A DNA stretch of 64,000 bases from Pedobacter steynii (GTDB lineage Bacteria; Bacteroidota; Bacteroidia; Sphingobacteriales; Sphingobacteriaceae). Within the stretch, counting starts at the first letter, position 1, and every line of letters begins with the position of its first letter. This document shows positions 26,260 to 35,022 of the stretch, in pieces. The DNA lies in the NCBI RefSeq assembly GCF_001721645.1, contig NZ_CP017141.1, positions 3,410,001 to 3,474,000 on the forward strand. Reading direction: 5' to 3'. A program made the translations under genes and the position numbers. Under the pieces are notes generated by a model. It had not been told where the DNA came from. It did no database searches and was given only the letters and a program-made list of their open reading frames with translations.

Positions 26260-27261
26260 ATGAACGCAATGAATAACTTTAAATATATCCTGATGCCTGT
26301 ACTCGCATTAAGTGTGAGTCTTTCTGCTTGCAAAAAAGAGGAAAAACAGTCGTCCGGAAAAGACAGCAACAAAATCAGCGCTGTAATTGCAGATAATTTT
26401 AACTTATCTGTATTCAGTACAGGACTTAATCGTAGCGGATTAAAAGCAAAGATGCAGGAAACAGGACCCTTTACGGTAATCGCTCCTTCGGATGATGCTT
26501 TTCTCAAGGCGGGCTTCGCAAATGCTGTGGCGATTCTTAGTGCAGAGCCTTCCCGGATTTCTGCAATTATGAACTATCATCTGTTAAACGGAACCTACGA
26601 ATTGAATAAACTGCCCTTTCTGTTTAATCAGGAAATCCGTTCTGCAAACGGAGGAAAGCTATTTGTCACCCATTGGGTAAAAGGCCCGGATACAGTGCTT
26701 ACTATTAACGGTTCCAGGGTCTTATCACAAAATATCCGTGCTACTAATGGATTGATTCAGGTGGTAGACCAGATGTTGGAACCCTATACACACGAACTGG
26801 TGACCGAGGCCATTGCTTCAGACAGGAGCCTGAGTTTGTTTTATCAGGCCATTCAACGGTCAGGTTTGATGACGGTACTCAATGGTAAAGGTTCTTTTAC
26901 AGTATTCGCGCCTGAAAATGCAGCCATGGCTGCTTATGGGTTGTCCAGTCTGGCTGATATCAATGCCGCAGATCCTGCAACACTTGCTGCGTTAATGCGC
27001 TACCACATCATCACAGACCGTCGCTTTGTCTATGATTATATCCTGAGCACTAGTGCAAGTGGAAAAAGCGATCAGACGATGCTGGATGGGAATTCCATTC
27101 AGATTCAGCTCATTCCAAATGAGAATGTTCCGGGTGCTTTTACAGGAATTAGATTACAAGGAACGGGAAATACCGCATTTATTGCTGTAAAGAAACAGGA
27201 TGTACTTACCGGAAACGGCGTGCTGCATACCATTACTGGTATGTTGAAGATCACCCAGTAA
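26260..27261 (+). CDS. Double-fasciclin (FAS1) lipoprotein 3
   Basis: 333 residues, lipobox VSLSAC (Cys24) followed by KKEEKQSSGKD. The two FAS1 domains are compact and canonical: residues about 38-180 (ETGPFTVIAPSDDAFLKAGF and ATNGLIQVVDQMLEP) and 183-331 (GKGSFTVFAPENAAMAAYGL and TGNGVLHTITGMLKI). Of the three FAS1 lipoproteins in the operon this one is closest to the family consensus. A 26-bp gap precedes it and a 21-bp gap separates it from the Oar-like receptor, so one transcript is likely. Confidence 0.9.
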   Translation: MNAMNNFKYILMPVLALSVSLSACKKEEKQSSGKDSNKISAVIADNFNLSVFSTGLNRSGLKAKMQETGPFTVIAPSDDAFLKAGFANAVAILSAEPSRISAIMNYHLLNGTYELNKLPFLFNQEIRSANGGKLFVTHWVKGPDTVLTINGSRVLSQNIRATNGLIQVVDQMLEPYTHELVTEAIASDRSLSLFYQAIQRSGLMTVLNGKGSFTVFAPENAAMAAYGLSSLADINAADPATLAALMRYHIITDRRFVYDYILSTSASGKSDQTMLDGNSIQIQLIPNENVPGAFTGIRLQGTGNTAFIAVKKQDVLTGNGVLHTITGMLKITQ

Positions 27262-27282
27262 TTAAAAATTAAGATTTCAGAG

Positions 27283-30200
27283 ATGATTTTAAATAAGATA
27301 CTCAAAAAAATAAGTGTATTCCTGATACTGATGCTACCCCTTGTGGCAACAGCTCAGGAAACCAGTGGTACCCTGAATGGAACGGTTTATGATGCCGGCG
27401 GACAAGTTTTGCCTGGCGCTTCGGTGATTGCTATTCATCAACCATCCGGTACTAAATATGCCACTTCTGCCGATGCCAAGGGGCGATATTATTTACCTAA
27501 TCTTCGTATCGGCGGACCTTATTCCGTAGAAGCAGCGATGATCAGCATGAAAACGGACAAGAAAGAAGGCATTACCATTCGCCTGGGTGCCGCAATATTA
27601 TTAAACTTTGCACTAACCGATCAGACGCAGCAACTGGGAGAAGTGGTGATTAAAGCTACCAAAAGAGGGCCTCAGGCCAGTACTTATGGAACAGGTAAAA
27701 ATATCAGTGCCGATCAGGTGCGCAATATGCCGACGGTTTCCAGAAGCATTACCGACATTACCCGTCAGGTGCCACAGGCAAGTAAGGACAATAGTTTTGG
27801 CGGAACAAATTTCCGTTACAATAACGTCACGATCGATGGAGCTATCAATAACGATGCAATTGGCTTTAGTCCATCTTTAGGCGGACAGTCGGGAACTTCA
27901 GGTATGGCCGGAAGCTCTACCCGTACCAATCCGGTATCCCTCGATGCCATCGAAGACATGCAGGTCTATCTTGCTCCTTATGATGTGAAGATTGGAAACT
28001 TTACCGGCGGATCCGTAAATGCGGTGACCAGAAGCGGAACCAATACCCTCAGCGGATCTGCCTATGGTTTTGGCCGGAATGCCAGCTTAACCGGTAAGGA
28101 TAGGGTAGGAACATTGGGTAAAATGAACAGTGATTTTTACGATTATCAGGCAGGTTTCCGTTTAGGTTTTCCCATCATTAAAAACAAGCTTTTCTTTTTT
28201 ACCAATGAGGAATTTACCCGCAGGAGAGATCCTTTGCAACTGTTGGCCGGAAGAGCGGAAACGAGTCATATCCTAAGTGGGGAGGACGCAAAGGCGATCA
28301 GTGCCGCTAATTTCCTGGATGCAGGTACCGCAGGTGAATTTAATACCTATTCGAAATCTCGTAAGTTCTTCAACCGCCTGGATTGGAACATCAACGATAA
28401 ACATCAATTGGCCATCAGGAACAATACCATCGTTTCTGAAGCCACGCATATGGACCGTGATCAACAGGATTTCCGGTTCAGCAGCATGGCCTTTCTACAG
28501 AAAAATAACCAAAGTTCTACCGTGGCTGAATTAAAAAGCAGGTTCAGTAATAACTTGTCAGGAAATTTACTGGCAGGTTATACGATGGTAAACGATTTCA
28601 GAGATCCATCGGCTGATCCAAGCCTGCCACAGGTGCAAATCGCCGGACGTACCCCAGGTACGACGATCTATTTAGGAACAGATCGTGAGGCCAGCATCTT
28701 TGATATGAAACAAAGAACACTGGAGCTGACCGCCAACCTGAACTGGAACCTTGGGAAACATACCTTCACCCTGGGTACCCATAACGAGTTTTATAACATC
28801 ACCTATGGTTTTGTGAATGCATGGAATGGAAGGGTAGATTATTTAAGTATTGAGGATTACCTGAACAACAATCCATACCGCGTTCGTGGGGCTTATGACT
28901 ACCAGAACAACAATAGAAATGACATCCTGGATCATCCGGGTGCAAAATTTAATGTCAACCTGTATAGTCTTTATTTCCAGGATGAGATCCGTGTTTCTGA
29001 TAAGTTAAAAGTCATCCCCGGACTTAGGGCTGATATGGCGCACTTGCCGGAAATGCCGCAGCTGAGCGATAAAACGCGTACGGCTATGGATGATCCATTT
29101 TTCGGAAGTACCTATACATATACACCACTAAAAAGAATTACCAATAATTTCCTGAACAAAGTACAGCTCTCACCAAGAGTAGGATTCAGGTACGATTGGA
29201 TGGGTGATCAGAGTCTGATCCTCAGAGGGGGAGCAGGTTTGTTCACCGGAAGGATTCCAATGGCATGGCTGGCTTATGCTTTTTACAATACCGGAGATAG
29301 TTATGGTGGTTTTGATCAGAAAGCAGATCAGAAACCTTTTGTCCCAGGTAGTAATCCATTAAAAGGAGGTCCAAATGGAATCGCAGATTTCATTCAGGAG
29401 AATGGTGCGGCGACCAATAACCGCAATAGCGGAAAAACTCAGATTGACCTGGTGGACAATGGGTTTGTAATGCCGCAAGTGTTAAGAACAAGTCTGGGGA
29501 TTGATTATACTACGCCTACGCAATGGAAATTTGGCTTGGAGGCGATCTATACTAAAAACATTAAGGATGTGCTTTTTCAACAACTCAATGTGCAGGACAA
29601 TCCTACTTATTATGGATATGATAAATCACGTCTACAACCGGTTTATAGCGGGACAGTAGATCAGCGCTTTTCTAATACTTACTTGTTAAGTAACACCAGT
29701 AAAGGATACCGTTACAGCCTTACCGGAAGTATCAGTAAAAATATTGCTGAGGTATTGCAGGCTTCGGTTGCTTATACCTACGGACAGTCTAAAGATTTGT
29801 CGAACGGTGTACGTAACTCTATGGAATCGAACTGGCAGTTGAACCAGTCGCTGGTACCTAATAATCCGGTATTGGCCAATAGTAATTTTGACATCAGACA
29901 CCGTATTGTCAGCACCATCAGTTACAATAAAATATGGAACAAGGGTAAAACAAATGTTTCCTTGTTCTTCAGTGCACAATCGGGAAGTCCGTTTACTTAT
30001 GGTATTGTAAATAATAGCATTCAGGGTTTGCCACAACAGGTGAGTCTGGCATACATCCCGAATAGAGAAGAAAGTATCCGCTATTTTCAGGACCGCAATA
30101 CAGGCGGACAACTGGTTACTGCTCAGCAACAAGCCGAAGCATTTAATGCTTATGTGGATGGAGATGAATACCTGAGCAGCAGAAGAGGGCAGTTTACCGA

Positions 30201-30534
30201 AAGAAATAAAGGGCGTACGCCATGGAACCTGCAGGCCGATTTACACCTTTCCCATGATTTGTTTGTTTCAGGAGATAAGAAACAATTCATCACCCTGACT
30301 GCAGATGTGATGAATCTGACCAATCTGATCAGTAAAAGTTGGGGCATTCAATATTTCTCACCCAATACCTTTAACTCTACTTCCAGTGTGGGATTAACTC
30401 CGGTATTGTTTCCGCCACAACAAAATGCAGGTGGATATCCTTCTTTCCAGTTTAATGCGCCGGGTAAACCTTATAGCGTGGATTATTATGGTTCAAGAAG
30501 TCAGGTGCAATTTGGTTTAAGATATACTTTTTAA
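27283..30534 (+). CDS. Oar-like TonB-dependent receptor
   Basis: 1083 residues with signal peptide ISVFLILMLPLVATAQ. An N-terminal carboxypeptidase-regulatory-like domain spans about residues 29-115 (GTLNGTVYDAGGQVLPGASV). The plug is of the Oar type (RNMPTVSRSITDITRQVPQA and FRYNNVTIDGAINNDAIGFS, then GGSVNAVTRSGTNTLSGSAY). The large beta-barrel ends in VQFGLRYTF. Oar-type receptors in Bacteroidota and myxobacteria are linked to protein or peptide uptake/secretion and adhesion rather than sugars (family knowledge). It has no STN domain, so regulation must come through the other receptor in the operon. Two TonB receptors of different classes in one operon is unusual. Confidence 0.92.
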   Translation: MILNKILKKISVFLILMLPLVATAQETSGTLNGTVYDAGGQVLPGASVIAIHQPSGTKYATSADAKGRYYLPNLRIGGPYSVEAAMISMKTDKKEGITIRLGAAILLNFALTDQTQQLGEVVIKATKRGPQASTYGTGKNISADQVRNMPTVSRSITDITRQVPQASKDNSFGGTNFRYNNVTIDGAINNDAIGFSPSLGGQSGTSGMAGSSTRTNPVSLDAIEDMQVYLAPYDVKIGNFTGGSVNAVTRSGTNTLSGSAYGFGRNASLTGKDRVGTLGKMNSDFYDYQAGFRLGFPIIKNKLFFFTNEEFTRRRDPLQLLAGRAETSHILSGEDAKAISAANFLDAGTAGEFNTYSKSRKFFNRLDWNINDKHQLAIRNNTIVSEATHMDRDQQDFRFSSMAFLQKNNQSSTVAELKSRFSNNLSGNLLAGYTMVNDFRDPSADPSLPQVQIAGRTPGTTIYLGTDREASIFDMKQRTLELTANLNWNLGKHTFTLGTHNEFYNITYGFVNAWNGRVDYLSIEDYLNNNPYRVRGAYDYQNNNRNDILDHPGAKFNVNLYSLYFQDEIRVSDKLKVIPGLRADMAHLPEMPQLSDKTRTAMDDPFFGSTYTYTPLKRITNNFLNKVQLSPRVGFRYDWMGDQSLILRGGAGLFTGRIPMAWLAYAFYNTGDSYGGFDQKADQKPFVPGSNPLKGGPNGIADFIQENGAATNNRNSGKTQIDLVDNGFVMPQVLRTSLGIDYTTPTQWKFGLEAIYTKNIKDVLFQQLNVQDNPTYYGYDKSRLQPVYSGTVDQRFSNTYLLSNTSKGYRYSLTGSISKNIAEVLQASVAYTYGQSKDLSNGVRNSMESNWQLNQSLVPNNPVLANSNFDIRHRIVSTISYNKIWNKGKTNVSLFFSAQSGSPFTYGIVNNSIQGLPQQVSLAYIPNREESIRYFQDRNTGGQLVTAQQQAEAFNAYVDGDEYLSSRRGQFTERNKGRTPWNLQADLHLSHDLFVSGDKKQFITLTADVMNLTNLISKSWGIQYFSPNTFNSTSSVGLTPVLFPPQQNAGGYPSFQFNAPGKPYSVDYYGSRSQVQFGLRYTF

Positions 30535-30537
30535 GCA

Positions 30538-32754
30538 ATGAAGATGAATCTACATGTAAAGAATATGATGAAAAATGGATTGTTCGGTTTCGGCCTGGTC
30601 TTGCTGATGCTGGCTGCCTGTAAAAAGGACAAAACGGAAATGATTAAAGAGCCGTTAAAGCTGACGGACTATTATCCCAACAGTGGAAATCAAGGAACAC
30701 TGGTGACCGTAGAGGGAACCGGTTTCAGTAATAATCCTTCGGATATTTCCGCTACATTCTCAGGTACACCTGCGGATGTGGTGAGCGCAACGGCTACGGC
30801 TGTGGTGCTGAGAGCACCGCAAAAAGGAAGTACGGGAGAGATCGTGATGAAAGTATCGGGAGAGACGCTGAATATTGGCCGTTATACTTATCAGGAATTA
30901 AGTGTGCAGCGGATTAGTCCCTCAAATGGTGCTGCCGGTGCACACATCCGGATTTCAGGTGCTGGTTTTAGCAGCTTAAAAGGTCCTGCTGAAGTGTTTA
31001 TCAACGGGAAAGCGAGTGTTGTGGTGAGTGCCTCAGATACGCTTTTAGTGGTGGAGGTTCCTGAAGCAGTAGGTACCGGACCGGTGAAAGTGAAAGTAGA
31101 TGGGAAGGAATCCATGGGGCAGACTTTTAAATACCAGGCGATTGCAGGCATTAGCCCATTAACCGGGGGGAAAGGTACCCAGGTGAGGATTACCGGAGAG
31201 GGATTTGAAGAACTTGCGGAGGGTAATTATGTAGACTTTAATGGTAAACCTGCATTGGTGAAAGAAGCTAGTGGAACATCGCTCTTGGTAGTTGCTCCCG
31301 CGGAAGTAGGTACGGGGCCATTGTCGATAACGATCAATAAACAAAAAGTTACCGGACCCGTCTTCACTGTCGTTCCTCCACCAGTGATCGAGACCGTTTC
31401 TCCCCTGAGCGGTCCCGGAGGTTCGGTGATGACCATTGTCGGAAATACTTTCAGTACAATTCTGGAAGAGAATAAAGTAAGCATTAACGGAAAAGTTATT
31501 CCGGTAACTACTGCTTCAGCAACAAAGCTGACTTTAACACTTCCCGGAAATACCGGAAACGGAAAAGTAGTGTTAAGTGTAAATGATCAGGTGGTGCAGG
31601 GACCGGAATTTAAAGATCAGTCGCTGGGAATTAATAAGCTGAGTCCTGAAAACGGCCTTGCCGGAACTCAGGTGACCATTACGGGAACAGGATTTAATGC
31701 CAATGCGGCTCAGAATACCGTGACTTTTAATGGATTGCCGGCAGCAATACTCAGTGCTACGGAAAGCACCATTGTGGTAAAGGCGCCTATCGGTTTAAGC
31801 ACAGGCATTGTAAAAGTAATAAATAATGGCGCTGAAGCCATCTCGCCGGTTGTCTTTAGCAGAGCAGGAGTGCTGACCATAGCGGGAGGTCCTGGAAACA
31901 CGGATCTGGATATTTCTGCTTTCCGGACTGGTAGTTTGGCAATAGACAGGCAGGGCAATATTTTTGTACTGGAAGTCGAGCGCAGCAGGATAAAGAAAAT
32001 TAGCCCTGAGGGTGTGGTGACCTTGTTTGCGGGAAGCCCTACGGGACAACGTGGCAATAAGAACGGAAAGGGTGCCGAAGCTTTATTTAATTTTGCTGCA
32101 GATCCCGGGATGGACATTGACGCTAACGGCAACCTTTACATCAGCGATGGTGGTAACCTGAGCATTAGAAAAGTTAGTCCGCAGGGCGAGGTTAGCAATT
32201 TTGCAATAGGTTTTGGAAACATCAATAAACTGGCATTTGATGGTCGTGGTATATTGTATGTTCTCGGATCTTTTAACGGAGCATGGAGAATTAATCCTGA
32301 AGGATTGAGAAGCACAATTAACATCACTTCCATGTCTGATGTATGTCGTCCTGTAGTTGTCGACAATATTATCTATAAGTTGAACAATGAGAATTTTTAT
32401 ATTGATACTTATAATTTAACGACTAACCAGAACATGACTTCCGTTATTGGTGGAAATTATGGACATACGGACGGAATTGGCAGGGCTGCAGCTTTTGCCA
32501 GCATCAATGGCATGGCTGCTGATAACGATGGAAACATCATCATTGCGGATGCAGGCAATACCGCTATCCGAAAGCTGAACCCGAAAACGAAAGAAGTAAC
32601 TACACTTGCCAAATTTACAAGAGGAGGGGCGGTAGATGGTAGCTTAAATGAGGCTAAAGCGGGTAGTATCGGTGATGTGATCGTAGATAAAGCTGGAAAT
32701 ATCTATTTTATAGACAGTAGTAATAATGCGGTGAGAAAAATTTTTCTTAAATAA
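30538..32754 (+). CDS. Lipoprotein with five IPT/TIG domains and an NHL-type beta-propeller
   Basis: 738 residues, lipobox LMLAAC (Cys28), then KKDKTEMIKEP. Five IPT/TIG Ig-like domains occur at about residues 38-118, 120-200, 202-282, 283-362 and 364-446. Each begins with a pattern like ISPSNGAAGAHIRISGAGF or LSPENGLAGTQVTITGTGF. The C-terminal 290 residues are NHL-type propeller blades (GSLAIDRQGNIFVLEVERSR, MDIDANGNLYISDGGNLSIR, MAADNDGNIIIADAGNTAIR, VIVDKAGNIYFIDSSNNAVR). IPT-NHL lipoproteins occur at many SusCD-like loci as surface glycan- or protein-binding subunits. It begins 3 bp after the Oar-like receptor stop and is the last gene before the terminator. Confidence 0.9.
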   Translation: MKMNLHVKNMMKNGLFGFGLVLLMLAACKKDKTEMIKEPLKLTDYYPNSGNQGTLVTVEGTGFSNNPSDISATFSGTPADVVSATATAVVLRAPQKGSTGEIVMKVSGETLNIGRYTYQELSVQRISPSNGAAGAHIRISGAGFSSLKGPAEVFINGKASVVVSASDTLLVVEVPEAVGTGPVKVKVDGKESMGQTFKYQAIAGISPLTGGKGTQVRITGEGFEELAEGNYVDFNGKPALVKEASGTSLLVVAPAEVGTGPLSITINKQKVTGPVFTVVPPPVIETVSPLSGPGGSVMTIVGNTFSTILEENKVSINGKVIPVTTASATKLTLTLPGNTGNGKVVLSVNDQVVQGPEFKDQSLGINKLSPENGLAGTQVTITGTGFNANAAQNTVTFNGLPAAILSATESTIVVKAPIGLSTGIVKVINNGAEAISPVVFSRAGVLTIAGGPGNTDLDISAFRTGSLAIDRQGNIFVLEVERSRIKKISPEGVVTLFAGSPTGQRGNKNGKGAEALFNFAADPGMDIDANGNLYISDGGNLSIRKVSPQGEVSNFAIGFGNINKLAFDGRGILYVLGSFNGAWRINPEGLRSTINITSMSDVCRPVVVDNIIYKLNNENFYIDTYNLTTNQNMTSVIGGNYGHTDGIGRAAAFASINGMAADNDGNIIIADAGNTAIRKLNPKTKEVTTLAKFTRGGAVDGSLNEAKAGSIGDVIVDKAGNIYFIDSSNNAVRKIFLK

Positions 32755-32777
32755 ATAATACGTTAAATTTTCCTTGT

Positions 32778-32811
32778 ACCGGGCCTGGCGAAAGCCAGCC
32801 CGGTTTTTTTT
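32778..32811 (+). terminator. Strong terminator of the fasciclin/TonB operon
   Basis: ACCGGGCCTGGC and GCCAGCCCGGT form an 11-bp GC-rich stem with one bulged C and a GAAA tetraloop, followed by eight Ts. It ends the 17-kb gene run that begins with the sigma factor. Confidence 0.93.
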
Positions 32812-32894
32812 GCAGATAGTGCTAATGATATCATAACGTATCGGAGACCGATACCTGATTGGAAATGGAGAAAAGAAGACTCCTGTCTTTGGGG

Positions 32895-33380
32895 CTAAGT
32901 GCTGAAAATAGCATTTAGTTTGTTAAACATTTTGATCCAGCTTTGGTAAGCTCCACTTTGTTTGGCTGCGGCTTCAGCGACTGTTTGGTGTACAGAAACT
33001 GTCGTTTGATTTCCAATAGGTTTAAAAGTAACAGTAGTCTGGATCTCTTCCGGCCAGTCTTCTGCTTTTCCTGCTTCTACGGAGCGCAGCGTTTGTCCTT
33101 GTTCATTTGTTAGGATCATGGAAAAAACTAATCTTTCTGGAGCAACAACTTCCTGATAAGTACCCATAATCCAGCATTCTCCGTGAATGGGGTCGTGAAT
33201 ACAGGAATGGAAACTCCCGCCTTCTTTTACAGTGATGGATTTAAATTCAATGGTACAACCATCAGGAGCGTACCAATGTTTCAATTGCTCAGGATCTGTC
33301 CATGCTTTGAACACCAATTCGGGAGAAGCGTTAAAAAGATGATTGATGAGCAGTTCTTTTTCTTTCTTATTTTGTTTCAT
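32895..33380 (-). CDS. AHSA1/SRPBCC-family protein
   Basis: 161 residues of the START/Bet v1-like AHSA1 family, beta-sheet proteins with a deep hydrophobic cavity. Signatures are LLINHLFNASPELVFKAWTD, PEQLKHWYAP and the C-terminal helix SGAYQSWIKMFNKLNAI. In many bacteria such genes sit directly behind an ArsR-type repressor and are induced with it; the ligand is usually unknown. Its start overlaps the end of that repressor gene by 14 bp (ATG at 33380), or by 35 bp if the ATG at 33401 is used, so the two are coupled. Confidence 0.85.
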   Translation of the reverse strand: MKQNKKEKELLINHLFNASPELVFKAWTDPEQLKHWYAPDGCTIEFKSITVKEGGSFHSCIHDPIHGECWIMGTYQEVVAPERLVFSMILTNEQGQTLRSVEAGKAEDWPEEIQTTVTFKPIGNQTTVSVHQTVAEAAAKQSGAYQSWIKMFNKLNAIFST

Positions 33381-33702
33381 GGTCTTTGGTTTTGATTTCA
33401 TTTAAGTAATTATCCAGTTTTTCGAACTTGTTAATCCACTGTTTTCTGGATTGTTCTACCCAGTCGGATACTTCATTCAATTTGTCAAGCTGGGCTTCGC
33501 AATAGCGTTCCCTTCCTCTTTGTGTGATCACTACCAGCCCACATTCTGTAAGGATCTGTATGTGTTTGGAAATGGCCTGCCGGCTACTGTTAAAGGTCTC
33601 GGCGATGGCATTCAGGTTCATTGCTCCCTGAGCAATCTTTTCAATGATTTCTCTGCGGGTTGGATCTGCTATGGCCTGAAATACGTCTCTTCTTATTTTC
33701 AT
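33367..33702 (-). CDS. ArsR-family winged-helix repressor
   Basis: 111 residues. The winged helix is visible as FQAIADPTRREIIEKIAQGA, MNLNAIAETFNSSRQAISKH (recognition helix) and GLVVITQRGRERYCEAQLDK (wing). No metal-binding Cys pairs of ArsR/SmtB are present, so this belongs to the metal-independent branch commonly paired with AHSA1 proteins. The ATG at 33702 (MKIRRDVFQ) was chosen because the longer TTG start lies inside the operator. An inverted-repeat operator immediately upstream overlaps its own promoter, so negative autoregulation is very likely. Confidence 0.92.
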   Translation of the reverse strand: MKIRRDVFQAIADPTRREIIEKIAQGAMNLNAIAETFNSSRQAISKHIQILTECGLVVITQRGRERYCEAQLDKLNEVSDWVEQSRKQWINKFEKLDNYLNEIKTKDHETK

Positions 33703-33704
33703 AT

Positions 33705-33751
33705 GCAACTAAATGATTGCAAATATAAGTGCAATCATTTAGTTGCGCAAA
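33705..33751 (-). promoter_or_regulatory. Promoter with overlapping double operator of the ArsR/AHSA1 operon
   Basis: GCAACTAAATGATTGCA (33705-33721) and its exact reverse complement (33730-33746) form a perfect 17-bp inverted repeat with an 8-bp spacer. Each arm, TGCAACTAAATGATTGCA, is itself a dyad (TGCAA/TTGCA). On the minus strand a -7 box TATATTTG (33720-33727) and a -33 TTTG (33748-33751) are 20 bp apart, matching the Bacteroidota consensus. The operators cover the -7 box, spacer and expected start point (near 33713). Confidence 0.85.
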
Positions 33752-33972
33752 TTTTTATGAAAATAATTAAAAACCGGGATTGGTCCTGGTTGATAGTTAT
33801 TGATCATTTTGCTGAAAGTGCTGTTGAAATGAAAAGTTTTTACCTTTTTTTTTGAAAATGAAAGGAATTCTATAATTAAGTCTGTTTTTAAAGGTTATTT
33901 CCCTTTCCTGCTTAAAAATGTGTGAAAATAACTTCTAAAAAAGCAATAAAAATGTGAAACTTTAATTGATGG

Positions 33973-34002
33973 TTTAGAATTGAGCGTGTATATTTACATT
34001 TG
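33973..34002 (+). promoter_or_regulatory. Candidate promoter of the small gene at 34102
   Basis: TACATTTG (33995-34002) matches TAnnTTTG and is preceded at 18 bp by TTTA (33973-33976). Transcription would start near 34009, giving a leader of about 90 nt. The rest of the gap from 33752 to 34101 shows nothing else except the inverted repeat at 34051. Confidence 0.45.
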
Positions 34003-34050
34003 CGTAGTAATTATTAATAAACTTTCAATATAGTTGAGAGGGTTCCTTAA

Positions 34051-34071
34051 TGTGTTACGCTTGATAACACA
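34051..34071 (+). repeat. 7-bp inverted repeat in the leader of 34102-34326
   Basis: TGTGTTA and TAACACA flank CGCTTGA. It ends 30 nt before the ATG and could be an operator or a leader hairpin that affects translation. Confidence 0.35.
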
Positions 34072-34101
34072 AATGAAATGTTGTTTGTTGACCACTGACA
34101 A

Positions 34102-34326
34102 ATGAAGAAATTACATATAAAAGGCCGCAGGGAAAATTATCACGTCTATCAACTGACGGAAGGGGTGGATTTATTTAAAGTTGAGGTGAACGAATCCGTT
34201 TATGAGATCTTCAAATCCAGATCCGGAGAATGGAGGCTTTTATATCACTCTCCCAACTCCGGGGAAATACGGCTAAAGTCATTAGGGTCTCTGGTGGATG
34301 CTGAAATGTCAAAGACTGTCCGATAA
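34102..34326 (+). CDS. Small hypothetical protein (74 aa)
   Basis: A short soluble protein without signal peptide or transmembrane segment. The pattern of alternating hydrophobic residues (YHVYQLTEGVDLFKVEVNES, then WRLLYHSPNSGEIRL) suggests a small beta-sheet. It has a candidate promoter of its own and lies 67 bp before the next gene. The family is not recognised. Confidence 0.5.
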   Translation: MKKLHIKGRRENYHVYQLTEGVDLFKVEVNESVYEIFKSRSGEWRLLYHSPNSGEIRLKSLGSLVDAEMSKTVR

Positions 34327-34378
34327 ATTTACTTTGGAAATCTTTAATTTATTGCAAATAGGTTGCAATCGTGTTTCG

Positions 34379-34386
34379 TATCTTTG
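34379..34386 (+). promoter_or_regulatory. Candidate leaderless promoter (-7 box TATCTTTG)
   Basis: The -7 box ends 7 nt before the ATG at 34394, so transcription would begin at or next to the start codon. The same TATCTTTGTG plus 7-nt layout occurs before the helicase gene at 41293. No clear -33 box was found. Confidence 0.4.
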
Positions 34387-34393
34387 TGAAAAA

Positions 34394-34966
34394 ATGAAAA
34401 GAAAAGGGAGCATGAAGCGGATGAGTAAATTGCTGTTAATTTTTTCGGTATTGATGCTTACTGGGATCTGCTGTTTTGGGCAAGAGGGGCTGGACTGTGA
34501 AAAGATCCTGGATCGGGAGCCTTATTTTGTAAGACATAAATCCGGAGAAAAGGACCTGGCCTTAAAACGTGACATTGAGATTTTAAAACGTTGTGGCAAT
34601 TTTGATCCGGTAGATAGTGCTTTCCTGAAAGGGGCGATGTTAGGGACGTTGATGTTACAGGAAGTGAGGGCTGGAAAACCGGCAACTTACCGGACTATTG
34701 TGAACTTTTTCCGTGATTTCAGAAAAACACCTGAGTATAAGGATTTTTCTTACGGGTTGTCTATGTACAGAAAGCTGGGAGGGAAAAAGGTGAATCTGAA
34801 AGATTGGGAAATGGATAAAGAATTGTTTGTTAGGATGGGCTTTACAGTCAATGATCTGGAGGATTTTAAAAATTTTATCGCTCAGCCTGATCACTCGGAG
34901 CTAACTTATATGCAGGCTTTCTCTCAGTATATGAGTGAGATAGAAGCGATGAGGGTTGATAAGTAA
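34394..34966 (+). CDS. Hypothetical secreted protein (190 aa)
   Basis: The start was set at MKRKGSMKRMSKLLLIFSVL; a 32-residue upstream extension precedes the hydrophobic stretch and has no export features. The signal peptide core is LLLIFSVLMLTGICCFG, with cleavage near CCFGQ. The mature protein is helical and charged (VDSAFLKGAMLGTLMLQEVR), with no catalytic signature. ATGs at 34412 or 34421 are alternative starts. The function is unknown; it stands between other small hypothetical genes. Confidence 0.65.
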   Translation: MKRKGSMKRMSKLLLIFSVLMLTGICCFGQEGLDCEKILDREPYFVRHKSGEKDLALKRDIEILKRCGNFDPVDSAFLKGAMLGTLMLQEVRAGKPATYRTIVNFFRDFRKTPEYKDFSYGLSMYRKLGGKKVNLKDWEMDKELFVRMGFTVNDLEDFKNFIAQPDHSELTYMQAFSQYMSEIEAMRVDK

Positions 34967-35022
34967 AGCAATATAAACTTATTTTTTTCTTTTACTAAGA
35001 ATACTAGTAATATTGCGCTGTT

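Noticed and set aside
15561-32754. Standard SusC/SusD polysaccharide utilisation locus
   Set aside because: No SusD-like protein, glycoside hydrolase or polysaccharide lyase is encoded anywhere in the run.
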